DNA of 64,000 bases from Lagopus muta (taxonomy: Eukaryota > Chordata > Aves > Galliformes > Phasianidae): the NCBI RefSeq assembly GCF_023343835.1, contig NC_064448.1, forward strand, positions 14,619,215-14,683,214. Direction: 5' to 3'. A program made the position numbers and the translations under genes. Below the pieces are notes generated by a model that did not search any database, was not told the DNA's origin, and was given only the letters and a program-made list of their open reading frames with translations. Shown piece by piece: positions 1 through 13,719 of the stretch. How positions within the stretch are numbered: the first letter of the stretch is position 1; each line of letters starts with the position of its first letter.

Positions 1-355
1 ATGAATAACATTTCATTGGGAAATATTAAATCTAGCATTTGCAAATATTTATGTGTCTGACTTTGCAATTTAATACTCCTATTTCTATGCAAGAGTTCTG
101 TTATCTAGTTAGTACATAAAACAGGAATACTATCAGGGACTGACAATCATGCAGGAGTATTCTTGTTAAGTATGGCAATACACAAGGGTCTGAACCCTTC
201 TTTTTTTTCTTGGCTCCAGGCTTGCTTTTTGAGGTATTTTGGGGGATAAGACTCTAACTGACTTACCCAGGAGGTGACTGATGAGTCACTGTGTGGCAAT
301 CAACATAACTTTGTGGACATTTGAAAGCATTTCCTTTGGAACTCTTTGCCTTCAG

Positions 356-472
356 AAGAGAGTTCTCAGGAGCTTTTACTAGCAGAAGATCTGGCCTGTG
401 AGCAAATAACTCCGGCTTCGTGTGGGAGACTGGGGAATTATACCATCACATACTGTGAAAAACAGGATGCAG
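356..472 (+). CDS. Possible isolated exon, unassigned
   Basis: A TTGCCTTCAG acceptor, a 39-codon open stretch (SSQELLLAEDLACEQITPAS, then GRLGNYTITYCEKQDAG with an N-glycosylation-like NYT), and a CAGGTGAGC donor. Entry and exit are frame-compatible (117 bp). No flanking exons were identified. Two Cys residues and the NYT sequon would suit an extracellular domain, but the family is unknown. Confidence 0.3.
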
Positions 473-2196
473 GTGAGCACCTCCCAGCTCCCTCTTCTTT
501 GCTGACAAGGTGTGGAAGATGGGAACAAAGGAGTTTCTGCTGAGATCCCAAAGCCAGAAGCTGCCACTCAAAAGAGAGCTGACTCGATCACTTTGGACTT
601 ATTTATAGAAGTTGGTACTGTTGCCACTGTTGTCATCATCAACCAAACAACCACCCTTGACAACCCACCACTTCTGAAGATCAGTGTCTGAACTATGAAC
701 CAAACATAGTGGTGACTATCTCTCTCTTGCTTTCTGCAAAGACTCCTTGCTTTTATTTCCTGTCTTTATCACACACCTTCCCTTCCCCATCTCCTTCAAC
801 AACTAGGATTTGTAGTAATCTGCTTGGGCTAACATTTCACCCATCGTCCCCTAATCTCGCCATCAGGTATACGTATATTAAAAGAATCTTCTCTCCCTCT
901 CGTATTAGGGAGACAAGGGTACCATATTACAAATAAATACCAGTGGAATGATGATAGAGGTAGAAAGATATAGAGATGTTAATTTAAACTTGTATTTCAC
1001 TAAATAATACCTCTGGATTTATTTTCGGACTTCATTTTATTTTGAAAAATTTTCACAAATACTACCCACAGTCTCTGAAAAAAATTGGTCAATGTAACAT
1101 GAAAGAAGTTAAGGCACTCCATCTCCAAAGCTACTTCAACTTCTTCAACGTCTTCCCGGGCTCCTCTGTCAAACAGAGTAACAGAGTGTGTATTTATTAC
1201 ATCAAAGGATAGAAGCACTGGAGGAAGGTCTCGTTATCTGAGCTGGAAGTGCCTTGATAGGATCACAGTGCTAAATAAGCCCCTTTGACAACAAAACAAA
1301 GTCCAAAATGGACTCACAGATCACAAGTGTTTAAAATCCAAGAGTAGAAATAGCTTTGTTTTAGATATATTGTTCTTAGCATTTTGTTTTTTCAGTTTCA
1401 AATGTAAGAGGTAAGTTCCAATGACTTAATTACAATATGCAAGTAACTCTTACTGATCAGAAACATCAGTCTACAAAAAGTAGCAAGAAAAAAGGACTTG
1501 CAACTTAGGAGTTTCAATTTAATTCAACACTATATAAAAAACAGCACACACTGTTCTAGCCGTGGAGAAGTGCTAGACTCAAAGAAGTAGCTCAGGTCAC
1601 AGAATCATTTATGCACAGATAGTTATGCTCTAATTATGTGAAGAGGAAGTAATTCTACAATTATTGAAACGGTGCTGACATTTCTGGTGCACTGGTATGG
1701 ATTCTGAGACAGGAAGTAGGCTTTAATCACACCATATTTTCAAAGCCCTTCTAACTTCTTGTTAGAACTGAGCAATGGAGGATAATTCTATATTCATTCA
1801 ACCTCCCTTTTTTACATTTTGAGATAATCAGCATGACTTGACTCATAATTGTTTACAGTATGCTGACATCTAGTTCCAATCAAAGAGATCGGTATCCGTA
1901 TTTTCACAAATTCTCTTTTCCTTAAAACATTTGTTGTTTTTGTTTTGTCACAGCCAATTTTCCTTTCTCTTAACAAAATGGAATTTGCAGGACCAGTGGT
2001 GCTTGTCATTGATTCTCCCTCATCTGATCTGCTTCTTGCTATTGAGTTGGTTCTCCCAGGAGTTCTGTTCTGCCACAAGCAAATGACAAAGGATCATGCC
2101 TTTGAACTAGAAGAACAGTTCCTGTACTGAAATTAAATAAAGAAATCTTTCTAATTTTTCTGTTCAAGAACACTGCCAGTGTTTTCATATTTAACT
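473..2196. other. AT-rich non-coding stretch
   Basis: Nothing identifiable. The minus-strand frame near 1000-1218 (EDVEEVEVALEMECLNFF) is short and without convincing splice sites. Confidence 0.5.
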
Positions 2197-2555
2197 GTTG
2201 TAGTGGAATTTCAAGGTCTCAGCCTGAACCAGTGGGTGAGCTTCACGAGTACATGAGTGTCTGGAGTGAGCACAGGGGGTTTAGAGCCACCCCTCTGTCT
2301 CCATGATATTTCAGGTCCCGTCTGAGTCTGCACAGGTCCCTGTTCCCCTGCCATTCTCTGCTGCAGCCCGATGGTACAAACAGGATAGGGTCACATTCCT
2401 CTGCTCAACCTTTTCTCTAAACTGTTACCAGGAGGGGTGAGTTAATTCCTCTTGGATATCTTTTCCTAGGGCACCTATTTCTCAAATAAAGGCTCTGTCA
2501 TTACTTTCCTTTGCTCTACAACTGGTTGAAACTTTGACTGTAGTTCAGGATACAC
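2197..2555 (+). mobile_element. Possible LTR
   Basis: Starts TGTAGTGGAA and soon contains CAGCCTGAACC, a motif shared near the start of the other LTRs in this window. An AATAAA-type signal is present near 2485 and the segment ends near a TTCAGGATACACA sequence. The similarity to the other LTRs is limited to the 5' end, so this could be a related subfamily or chance. Confidence 0.3.
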
Positions 2556-2784
2556 AGGATTCAAAGTTAAAGCTAGAGGTTATCTTATGTGCAAAAACTG
2601 TGACACAGGTGGGCAGCATATTTACTATATGTAGGACAGAGACTTTTCATGCTTTTTTCCCTTTGCAAAAGATAATTTTTTTTATTTTTTTTTTAGATGA
2701 GTTCCCACGTGGTACATACAAGGTTCTATTCCCTTTGGCCAGTAATTAGATACACAATGTAAACTGCTTTTTTACAGTATATGT

Positions 2785-2842
2785 AAAAGAAAAAAAAAAA
2801 AAAAAAAAACCAACAAAAAACCAAAGAAAAAAAAAAACAAAA
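2785..2842. repeat. A-rich low-complexity tract
   Basis: Runs of A broken by CC and C (AACCAACAAAA-type). Confidence 0.8.
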
Positions 2843-2929
2843 CATGTACAGTTTCCATAGTTTACAACAATATTTGATCATTCTAAGATCAGGGTTTTCT
2901 CATTGTCCTTTATTAACCTAGAGCATGGT

Positions 2930-3060
2930 TGTCCAACATTTTGGCTTACCTGGGCTGCACAGAGTAACGGAAATTGTCATGGGCTGCATATAAATCTATA
3001 ATAAAATGCATGTTTTACATATTTTTGTAAAAACATGAAAAACAGGGAACAACAAAAACT
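2930..3060 (+). mobile_element. Possible non-autonomous DNA-transposon remnant
   Basis: The segment with TTGTCCAACATTTTGGCTTA and GGCTGCATATAAAT resembles, from memory, a hAT/Charlie-type interspersed repeat end. No second terminus or target duplication found. Low certainty. Confidence 0.25.
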
Positions 3061-3274
3061 AGTGGGATGTTAGACCTTGCTTTTGTGAAATTGATACATC
3101 AGGTTTGTTCAAAAGCAGCGGTTGCCACTCCTAGTGAGTTCTCAAGGTGTTCATCAGCAATTTTTGATGAAATATTACTCTTCTGGTGCTTCACCTTTGA
3201 CAATAACTTTTCACAAATGTACGTATGTACAATCAATGAAAGTACAGATGCTATAGCTATGAAATGTACCAAAG

Positions 3275-3549
3275 GGCTTGGCTACGCAGTTATTACACCA
3301 AAGCAGAAAAGATAGAAGTCTTACCTATATCCTGGGCTTGCTTATGAAACTCCAGTGGAATGGATCTCCAGAAGAGATCCTTCCCCACTTGCAGTCAGCT
3401 CTGAAATGGGCCTAGGAGAGGTGGAGCCAGGCTCCATCCCTTCCGGCAGCACAGCTGAATTGCCTTCACCTGTGTTCCCGTGGCTGACTCATTGCTCACC
3501 TCAGATGATCAACCAGAGGTTCAGGCTGCGATTCAGCAGTTCCCATACA
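3275..3549 (-). mobile_element. Solo LTR-like copy, same family as in the palindrome arms
   Basis: Clearly similar along its length to the arm LTRs, with the terminus at 3549 (complement of TGTATGGGA). It is more diverged, for example in the region around 3380-3450. No internal ERV sequence is recognisable beside it. It abuts a decayed CR1 copy at 3590. Confidence 0.5.
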
Positions 3550-3589
3550 ATGTACAACCAAAAAAGTGATATGAATTACAACTTTTCTC

Positions 3590-4595
3590 GGCAGCCTGTT
3601 CCAGCAGCTCACCACTCTCTCAATGAAATAGTTGCCTGACATCTACTATGAATCTCCCTTCTTTTAGTTTAAAACGGTTCCCCATTGCTCTGTCACTGTT
3701 CATCCATGTGAAATTTGACTTCCACTCCTGCTAATAAGCTCCATGTAAGTATTGGAAGGCCACAACGAAGTCTGCCCTCAGCCTTTTCTTCCTCGGGTTG
3801 AACAAGCCAAGCTCCCTCAGCCTTTCTTTGTAGGAGTGGTGCTCCATCCCTCTGATTGCCTTCCTGGCCCTCCTCTGGACCCATTTCAAAAGCTCTACAT
3901 CTTCTCTTTGTGGAGGGTCTCAGGCCTGAAGACAATACTCCAGATGGGACCTCACAAGGACAAAATGGGGGGAACAATCACCTTCCTTGCACTGCTGGCC
4001 ATCTCTCTTTTGATGCAGCCCAGGATACTGTTGGCCTTCCAGGCCTTAAGTACGAATTGCTGGCTCAGGTTATCTTTTCCATCTACCAGGACCCCTAAGT
4101 CCTTCTCAGTAGAGTTGCTCTCAAGGAGATCTCCCAGTCTGTATGTGCGTCTGGGACTGCAACAGACCAAGTGCAGCACTTTGCACTTGATCTTGCTGAA
4201 CATCATTACTTTCTTGCGGGAAAAATTTTCAATCCTGTTCGAATCCTTCCAGGTGGCATCCCTTTCTTCTGTTATATCACCTGTACCACTTAACTTGATG
4301 TTGCCTGCAAACTTGCTGAGGGTGCACTTGATCCCATCATCTATGTCTATTAATAAAGTTGTTAAAGAGCACTACTCCCAAGAGATACTACTGGAAGTCG
4401 CTACTCCTCACCAGCCTCCACCTGTTGACCACAACCCACAGGCTGTGACTTTTGAATCAATTCCTTATCCACCAAATAGTTCACCCTTTGAATCCATAAC
4501 TCTCCAGTGTAGAGATAAGGTTGTGAAATGAGACCACATCAAAGGCCTTGCAGATGTTCAGATCAGACAACCCTTCGCTGACTTGTTTGAACTCA
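3590..4595 (-). mobile_element. CR1 LINE fragment, decayed
   Basis: The minus strand encodes CR1 ORF2 C-terminal motifs, including STEKDLGVLVDG and KANSILGCIKR, interrupted by stops. The long plus-strand frame over the same bases is an antisense shadow. No RT active site remains in a clean frame. Confidence 0.85.
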
Positions 4596-5082
4596 ATCAT
4601 TTTATCACTTCATAGTTATGCTGTGTATTGCTACAGTTGTTGAACAAAAGGACTGATTACTAAGGAATACTCCAAAATATTCCAGCACTTAAAGTATGAG
4701 ACTTCACCAAGCACTGCGAAAAAACTGGGCTTTGTAATTCTCTGGTTCATCCAATTTGCATGTGTAGGACAGATTTGGGTTTTGCTAAACTGCATGAATG
4801 AGGGAATATTTTACTCCATACACAATTGTATGTTTCACAGTTTAGATTCTTGCAAGGCTTTCTACAGGTCTCCTTTGAGACTCTGAATTAACAGGCTAAA
4901 TGAAAGGTTTTGCTTCATGAAATATATTAATATCTTACAAGTAGGTATTTCTATTCTTTCACAGTTCCCTGAATGAGTACGTTCTGGTACACAGTCATTG
5001 TTCTTTGTTTCTTCGGAATTATGGGAGGAAATGTACCACACAATGGGATGTGCCTGTGGAGAACACACAACTAAAATGAGTG

Positions 5083-5492
5083 GTGGTGAATGGAGCTAAA
5101 TCCAGCTGGCGACCTGTCACGAGTGCTATTCCCCAGGGGTCGGTGCTGGGGCCTGTCCTCTTCTATATCCTTATTGATGACCTGGATGAGGGCATTGAGT
5201 GCACACTCAGGTTTGTGAATGGCACCAAGTTGGCTGGAAGTGTCGATCTGCCTGGGGGTAGCGAGGCCCTCCAGAGGGATCTGGACAGGCTGGAGAGCTG
5301 GGCTGAACCCAATTGGATGAGGTTCAACAAGACCAAATGCCAGAATCACCGACCCTGGAGGTGTTCAAGGAACGGTTGGATTTTGTGTTGAGGAACATGG
5401 CTTAGTGAGTACTATTGGTGATAGGTGGACGGTTGGATTGGATGATCTTGAAGGTCTTTTCCAACCTTGGTGATTCTGTGATTCTGTGATTC
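5083..5492 (+). mobile_element. CR1 LINE fragment with internal deletion
   Basis: Starts in the RT region ([20 protein letters not shown], then a degraded catalytic motif FVNGTKL) and jumps near 5343 directly into the 3' end of ORF2 and the 3' UTR, closing with GTGATTCTGTGATTC repeats at about 5470-5490. The catalytic Asp pair is lost. Confidence 0.85.
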
Positions 5493-5521
5493 CTGCACTT
5501 CAGCCACAAAAGCCCCAGGCT

Positions 5522-6055
5522 TGGAGTGGAGTGGCTGGAAGACTGTGTAGAGGAAAAAAACCTGGGAAAAGACATTGAAGCTCTGGAGCAGGTTCAAGGA
5601 AGGGCAACAAAGAAAGTGAGGGGTCTGGAGCACACGCCTGATGAGGAGTGGCTGAAGGAGCTGGGATTGTTCAGTCTGGAGAAGAGGCGGCTCAGGAGAG
5701 ACCTCATTGCTCTCTATAGCTACCTGAAGGGAGGTTGCAGTTAGCTGGGGGTCAGCTTTTTCTTTTGTGTAACTGGTGATAGAACTAGAGGGAATGGCTT
5801 CAAGCTGCACCAGAGATTCAGGCTGGATGTTAGGAAATACTGCTTCTCTGTAAGAGTGGTCAGGCACTGGAATGGGCTGTTCGGAAAGGTGATGGTGTCA
5901 CTGACCCTGGAGGTGTTCAAGGAATGTTTCAAGGATTTTGTGTTGAGGGACATGGTTTAGTGAGAACTATTGGTGATAGGTGGATGGTTGGATTGGATGA
6001 TCTTGTAGGTCTTTTCCAACTTTCGTGTTTGTGTGCTTCTGTGATACTGTGAAAG
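5522..6055 (+). mobile_element. CR1 LINE 3' fragment
   Basis: A second CR1 copy directly downstream of the first, same strand. It covers ORF2 C-terminal motifs ([18 protein letters not shown]) and the 3' UTR, ending near a decayed CTGTGATACTGTG. It contains frameshifts. Confidence 0.85.
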
Positions 6056-9000
6056 CAGTTCTGTGAGCAAGATTTATTGATGTCAGATTTGAATTTGCAG
6101 CTCACCTTTGTATTGGTCTTTTGGTGTTTCCAGACCTGCTTAAATTTGATTGCAGTTATGTGTTTATTTTCCAGGGTTTTTTTTTTGGTGTTTTTTGTTT
6201 GTTTGTTTGTTTGTTTGTTCATTTATTTCCTGTGGCATGGTCATCTTTTCAGTGTAGTTTGTAATTTGTTGTGCAACATTTCACTTTATTCTATTCTTAA
6301 ATCCTCATCACTACATTGCTGTTATTAGAATGCTGACTACACTCTTTTTCACTGAAAGAAAAGCTCTGGATTTTAGTAACATTTTCTCCTTTTTTTTTTT
6401 TTCTTTTTCTTTTTTTTAACGTGTATGATAGTCTATCTAGAAAGCTGCTAAATCTAAGAACTTTTTGCATAACAAATTCAGTATATTGTTCAGTAATATG
6501 TTCTTGAAAGTGCAGCTGAAACATAATTCATATTCTTTGTTTCAGCAAGTTTTCAAAAGAATGTTTTGAGTTCAAGATAAACGAGTGTACAGCAAGGTAA
6601 AGGTGATTTTCATACTGCTTTCTCGTGCACATAGCTAATTTGGAAGTATGCAAAATTGTTTTAGAGGCAGAATGTTCTTGTTTCACAGTATTGCATATAT
6701 GCAATCCTGCATTCAAGATGGAGGAAACCTGCCTAGGTATTTTTATTACTTGAAGAACTGTAGGAAATAAACATTGTAAGTTCTGTCTCCATTCCAAATC
6801 CTGTTATTTCAGTCTGATTTTACTCACTTTATAGTAGGCCGCTTCATTAGTACTTGGCGAATTAAAACATTGGATAGACTGAAATTGCTATCCATATTTC
6901 TGCCATTAATAATAATAATAATTGAAATTGTGAAACTCTGATTATTTTATTTTCTGTTCAAGTGAAACCCCCGTTGAAATCAAAGATTTGACTAAGGTTT
7001 CAATTTTTTTCTATTTTAATCATCCACTCCTGCACTCTTTCTTACCACACCTTCCATTTTTTCGACTTCATAACCTTCATTATTTTAATATTAAGCTTTA
7101 ACATGTACGCTTTTTTCTAACTCTTAGCTTGCTTAGTTTATAATTAGGAAAAAAATCATGCTGAACAATAGAAAATGTGTTTATATTGTCGTTTGGAGAA
7201 ACTGATAGATCCTAAGCCTTTTCACATGTACTGTTCTCATTAATTCTTACAATTTTGGAAAAAAAAAATATAGAAGCCTTGTAATGACAACATATTCTCA
7301 CGGCAACTGGGCTTATTAGCATCTTAGTGGATATTCTTTTTCATGTATTTTATTATTTTATTTGCCTGAAGTATGCCAGCCATTTGGATCTCAGAGGCCA
7401 TGCATTAACCTACAGCTACCATCTAAACTATCACAAACTACTGTTCTGAATACTGATTGTTCAACAGTGTTAAGCTCAAGGAGCAGATCAATGCAAAGAA
7501 TAGATTACTTTGTATTATACTTAGTTATGTCAATATGTTATATCTAGCATGCACTGTGCACTGCTGTAACTTTCTGAAATATCTGTAACATTCCAGTTAT
7601 TTACAGTGACTTTGGAGTCTTATTACATATAGTGAGTAAATATTATCATGAAAATTCCCCAAATATCTCTTCTGCATTCATCTGTCATGCTTTTGCTTGC
7701 TATCAAAAAATCACATGGAATGTTTATAAAGGATGTTATGTGCTGAAGACACATAAATTATTTCCTTCCATGTAACAGACATGCACACTGACAATTGATT
7801 CCTGAGAAGACTATTGACAATAAAATACGTATTTCACTAAAATAAAACCCAATGCATGTTCAAGGTTTATAGACATTCTATTAGATATAATTCCATATAA
7901 AAATGAATTCACACTGTTAAATTTTCAGATGCAGGAAAAAAATAACTGAATGTTTGTGGAGATTTTAACTGGTAGCAAAATACAGGTAGAAGCCCAAAAA
8001 TTACTTCCTAAGCAATTCCACATTATCTTCAAATCCCTTACAATCTTTCATTCTTATTCTTTAAAAGACAAGTAGTACATTTTTCAGTCAAATTAACTTA
8101 ATTGGTTAGGTATTGTTAAACTCATATTCAGTGCACTGAAATGTTACAGTCTGCAATAACTTAAAACAGAATACTGTTTTAACCGTATCTAAATGACATT
8201 ATTGTAAGAAAAAAAAAAATTAGTCAAATTGTTGCTCCACCATCAGGGTTTAGGTAATAACACATGACTATTTATAATAACAATAGTTGTAAAAAAATTC
8301 TACAATCTGCACTACTTCTGGGCAATGAAGGCAATCTCTGTATCCAGTACAAGAATTTAGGATCAGCCTATTATTTTTATACCATGATTTATAGTACCGT
8401 CATTCAAATCCTGAGCAAAATAAAACTTAACTTCTTACTTTGGCCTCTACCATCTGAAGAAAATAATTTATTTTGCTCTCAGTCATGGTATATGCACTGG
8501 CACCGAGCACATTACTGCTGTTCTTTGCTCAGTTCATACACACAAACAGAAATAGCTTACAGTACATTTTAGACATAATGGCAGCGTAACACCAGCAGGG
8601 ACTGAACTTGTTATACCTAACAAAATCATTCACTTAAATTAAAATATTTAGCTCTTTTATCCAAGACTGGAGCAGACCATACCATATGAATTATACAGTT
8701 ACTAGTAGTGCTGTAAAAATACTACACTGGGAATGATCTTTGCGTAGATAAATTTCTATAGGACTTTGGTTTACAACCTCATTCATGTAGGAGACTAAGA
8801 CACTATGCTGCTGTTAGAGAAAATAGATTTATTGTTCACAAAGAGCTTCTGCTGAGGAATGTTAAAGTCACCTTTAAATCAGTAGTATTAGAGAAATGTA
8901 AATTAAAATCTTGTGGCAAAAGTTATTCCAGGTAATCATAATAAAATAAATTAGCTATCAATTCCAAATAATGTGCTCTATCTTTTCACTAGTAAAACAT

Positions 9001-9085
9001 TTCTGATTGCTTACACACTGAATAGAAATATCATCCTTAAAAAAAAAAAACAACAACAATCTTTCCAATAATGACCTGGTTCAAG
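6056..9085. other. AT-rich non-coding stretch
   Basis: Contains a T/GTTT-rich run at 6178-6220, T-rich tracts near 6392-6418 and an AAT microsatellite at 6906-6925. No gene or TE recognised. Confidence 0.6.
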
Positions 9086-9127
9086 GAAAAGGAAAAAGAA
9101 AAGGAAAAGGAAGAGGAAGAGGAAAAA
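9086..9127. repeat. Purine-rich simple repeat (GGAAAA-type)
   Basis: Irregular runs of GGAAAAGG and GAGGAA immediately upstream of the CR1 fragment. Confidence 0.8.
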
Positions 9128-9129
9128 GC

Positions 9130-10090
9130 TGGACACTGCTCTGAAACGTGGACACTCACAACTCCTTGGTGCCAGATGGATTGCATCCTGGAGTGCTAAG
9201 GGAGTTGGTGGATGTGGTTGCCAAACCACACTCTATCATCCTTCAACAGTCCTGGCTAACTGGGAATGTCCGGGTGGACTGGAGACTGGCAGATATGAAG
9301 ACCATCTTCAGAAAGGGCCAGGAAGATGATTCTGGTAGCTACAGACCTATCAGTCTCACCTTGGTGCCATGGAAGGTCATGAAACGGATAATCTTGGGAG
9401 CCACCATGGATCAATTAAAGGTTAGCCATGGGATCAGGCCCAGGCAGTATGGGTCTATGAATGGAAGATCCTGTCTGACAAACCTGATTTCGTTCTATGA
9501 CAGGATGACCTGCTTAGTGGATGAAGGTAAGGCTGTTGATGTGGTCTTCAGTAAAGTCTTTGACACTGCCCGCCACAGCATCCTCGTGGAGAAGCTGGCT
9601 GCCCATGGTTTGGATGGGCATTCGCTCTGCTGGATGAAACATTGGCTGGATGGCCGAACTCAAAGAGTTGTGGTCAGTGGAGTTAAATCCAGTTGGAGGC
9701 CAGTCACAAGCATTGTCCCCCAGGGCTCTGTTCTAGGGCCGCTTCTATTTAACATCCTTATTAATGATCTTGATGAGGGGATGAGATGACTTACCCTCAG
9801 TAAGTTTGCCGATAACACCAAGTTGGTAGGGAGTGTTGTTCTGTCAGAGGGAGGAAAGGCATTACAGAGGGACCTGAATCGATGAGCCAAGGTAAACTGT
9901 ATGAGTTTCAATAGAATCAAGTGTCAGGTCCAGCATTTTGGTCACAGCAACCCCAGGCAACCCCAGGCTTAGGGAGGAGTGGCTGGAAAGCCGCCTGACA
10001 GAAAGGGACCTTGGTGTGCTGATGGACAGTTGGCTGAATATGAGCCAGCAGTGTGCCCAGGTAGCCAAGAAAGCCAATGGCTTGTATCAG
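9130..10090 (+). mobile_element. CR1 LINE ORF2 fragment, decayed
   Basis: A 213-codon frame (9148-9789) contains CR1 RT blocks ([38 protein letters not shown]). A stop follows, then the catalytic region as FADNTKL (Asp to Asn), and further stops. The 3' end of the element is missing. It is preceded by a purine-rich GGAAAA-type simple repeat (9086-9127). Confidence 0.9.
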
Positions 10091-11486
10091 GAATGGTGAG
10101 CATTTTAAATCTGTAAGTAAACCAGGAGATGATTATACAAGCTGTCTGGAATTTGAGGACAGTCAGTTACTGATAAACCATGATGACAGATAGCCAACAA
10201 TGCTTTCAAAATATCAGTGTGCTTTCAGAACTGTTTTCAGGCACAATATTTCTAAAGACCTATTCTTATGTTTCTTATCTGTCACAGTGGTACTTGTAAA
10301 ATGCTATTGAGATTGTGGTTTGCAGCCTTTAACACATCAGCTAACATAATTTCATACTATATAACTAATATGCATTTAATTTCTGGTTAATGCCTTTGAA
10401 TTACAGTAATAGCACTGAGGACCATTACTGCTGATGGGCACAGAGGCTGGACACATGGGCAGCATGAAAGAAATATAACAGATGTATGGGCTTACTTAGC
10501 TACTGTCAAGTGCAGAGACACTACGATAAACATTAAACTTTACATGAGTACCAATCTAATGTTTTAGTCCATGTTATTGTAAATACTGCAAAGTAGGTTA
10601 TGTAGAAGATCTGTGCTTCAGCTTTTTCACATTTCTCTAGCTGCATGGATAATTAGACTTCATGCAGGTTGAACACTGGATGGTAGAATGATCTTGGTAG
10701 AACTTAAGTGGCCATTTGTCCCCTGAATAATGGAAGTAGGCTTTTAAAACAGTTCAATGAAAGGTATGAACTCATATTTCTACATCCACTAATACGGCAT
10801 AATAGACAATTTCTATTTATTTTTTTAAATTGCTGTGATACAAAATGTGCCTCAAAGTACAGTTAGTAAATCTTCAGGCTAGCTTGGAGAAATTTAATAC
10901 ATATATAATACATGATGCATACAAAACAACACAACGTCTTGTGAAGCGTTAAAACTGGACTTTGACTTTCATTCATTTTAATACTGTTTAAAGAAACATT
11001 AAAAAACAAAGAGTGACAGTAAACATGAAAATGAGGGGATGACTTCAGGAATGTAAGCAAGTATTTTTCTAATCACAGCTAGATAATTCTGATGACTTCT
11101 TCATGCTCTCTTTTTTCCTGTGATCTCAGTTCTGTTTAAGCTAGCTAAATATCAAGTAATCATTGAATCTGAGCAAGCTCTACTAATTCAAGTGAAGAGT
11201 TATACAACGACTACTGTACCTGTTACACTGAGTAATGCATTCTTATATGTCAGTATATGGAAAGTTTCTGTGAAGAAGAAACCAAATTCAGCACTTGTAT
11301 TAAGTAGCTTCAATTTTCAGCAAAGACTCAGTATAAGAACATTTGCATATACATTTACCATTCCTTTAAACAGAGAAAAGTAATATTAGGAAAATGATGT
11401 TCTCAACCTCCCTTTATTTTTGTATTTGATCTTAAGAAAACTAACACTAACTCTTTCTGTTATCATAACTCCAACTCACGTATTTC
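10091..11486. other. AT-rich non-coding stretch
   Basis: Short frames only, no splice-supported exon and no recognised repeat between the two CR1 fragments. Confidence 0.5.
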
Positions 11487-11960
11487 ACAGAGTCACAGAA
11501 CTGTAGGGTCTGGAAGGAACCTCTAGAGATCATGTAGTCCAACTTCCCTACGAAAGCATGCTCCCTTGACCAGGTTGCACAGCTAGGCATCAAGGTGTGT
11601 CTTGACATTTCCAGAGAAGGAGACTCCACAGACTCTCTGGGCAGCCTGTTCCAGTGCTCCATTACCCTTACTGTCAAGAAGTTCTTATGCACATGTGTGT
11701 GGAACATCCTGTGCTTCAGTTTGTGGCCATCTCCCCTTGTTTTACCACCAAGCACTGTTGAAAAGAGCCTAGCCTTGTCTGTTTGCTTTCCTCACCTTAG
11801 ATATTTATAGGCACTGACCAGATCCCCTCTGAGTCTTTTTTTCTCAAGGCTGAACAGCCCTAGGTCGCTCAACCTTTCCTCATAAGGAAGGTGCTTCAAG
11901 CCTTTTATCACCTTTATGGCCCTCCACTGGACTCCTTCCAGGAGATCCCTGTCTTACTTA
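11487..11960 (-). mobile_element. CR1 LINE 3' fragment
   Basis: The minus strand carries CR1 ORF2 C-terminal coding (VMEHWNRLPRESVESPSLE) and the 3' UTR, whose end faces left at 11487 (ACAGAGTCACAGAA). Several stops are present. Confidence 0.85.
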
Positions 11961-12000
11961 CCTGTTTCACTTTATGTCTTTGCTAAAACAAGCAACCTAA

Positions 12001-12075
12001 CAATAATAACAGTAACAATGACAACAACAACAACTACAGTAATTATAATAATAGTAACAATAATAATTCAACATA
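12001..12075. repeat. AAT/AAC-type trinucleotide microsatellite
   Basis: Irregular CAATAA, CAACAA and ATAATA units beyond the 5'-truncated side of the CR1 fragment. Confidence 0.75.
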
Positions 12076-13179
12076 GCAAATGTTGCACTTACCATATATA
12101 AGGCTGGGATGCAGTTCTGCATATACTGCAAATCTCACTTGCATCTTGCCTTCACAAGATTTCCAGAATTTTAGAATAAATATGGCAGCATAAACTCAGT
12201 TGAAGAATTCAGGAGGAATTTCTGATGCTACAGTAATATTCCCACAAGACAGTCAGGATATCATCATTATTTTTAATGAATATTCATATTGAACTTCCAG
12301 CTCACAAAAGATACTATCATCATTACTTGAAAGGTGGTGGGTTTTTAAATATATTATGACACTTTTTTCCTTTCAAAAGATGTACTTATAAAAATATCTG
12401 CATTATTCAGTTCTGATCAGATCCATATGAATACTGTATGCATAATTCCACTCTAAAATAGAAGTTTTCCAGTAGTGTAAACATATCATTCTGAAGAGTA
12501 ATTAGATACAGAAAATGAAATACAATCAATGTTGAGAACTTACAGAAGTGCAGATAAACAAGTGCTCATGATGTTTTTCAACAGATGGTTAGAAAAAATC
12601 AGAATAGCCTTCTAGATTTTCTCTTCTAGGTTCAGAATATACAATTACAGTTTTTATAATTCAAACTGAGAAAAATGTAGAATCAAGAAGGCTTCAGCAG
12701 ATCAACAATCATCCTTTAGAATAATTCTGTAAACACATAAAAGCATTTTATTCAAACTTAGACACAGTTCCAAAAATCCATTTTTTTCCCTCTCTGTAAT
12801 CATATATACTTGTTTATTTGCTAAAAATCTAACAGTGGATTATTATTTTTTTTTTTTCCCCAGTGAATGACATAATATTATTGTTTCTTCTTTGGCTTTG
12901 AACTACTATTCAGAATTGTAGCCAGTGTCAACAGCTCCTCTAATTTCAGGTCGGAGGTTTCTTATTCTCTGGTCATCACTCACAGCTATAATTTGAAAAT
13001 ACTTCCCTGTCCTTCATTGAGTCCTTTTAGAGCACTTCAGGTAAGTGCAATAAAGGAAGACAGAGTTAGTACAGTTCAACCATAAATAGTTTCTCATTCT
13101 TGTAATACACTTGGGATGAGAGAGCAGAAGATGATAGTGACCCAAGTAGCAATCACTAACAAGCATTAATTTACAGAGG

Positions 13180-13212
13180 AAAAAAAAAAAATAATAATAA
13201 TAATAATAACAA
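13180..13212. repeat. Poly-A / ATA microsatellite
   Basis: An A run of about 12 followed by seven or so ATA units. Confidence 0.8.
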
Positions 13213-13719
13213 AAAAGAGAGAGATCAGTACAGGAGCTTAACCAGAAAGGTATCTTACGCAGACCTTCGAAGTTGGAAATCAATAAATAACAAGAAATCC
13301 AGTAAACTTGAGAGTAGGAAGAGAGTTGCAGGGATGGTGGTGATACAACTGGATATCTTATATTGTGATGAAGGCTGAGCCTCGGGAAAATCTAAAATAA
13401 TTCCTTCTTTTATCCATAGGACTTCAGGTTGATTCAGTGATATCAGAATGGATATAAAAGGCAGCAGGACTAAGATTCCATCGGGAACAATAAATCTTGT
13501 ACGTACTGCTTTTCCAGTTCAAGTATCTTCAATTAATAGAGTGTAAGGAGAGGAGAGTCAGTTAATTCATTTTTATGTCATTATCCTGAAAAACAACTGA
13601 AAATAGTGTGTAAGCAGCCTTACCTTCATTGTGTCTTCAGATTACAGAAACCAGATTCAGTAACTAAGACAAGGAACATTTATATGACCTCTAATGCTTC
13701 TGCTTAGGTCAGCGTAGGA

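Noticed and set aside
3752-4531. 259-codon plus-strand ORF
   Set aside because: Antisense to a decayed minus-strand CR1.
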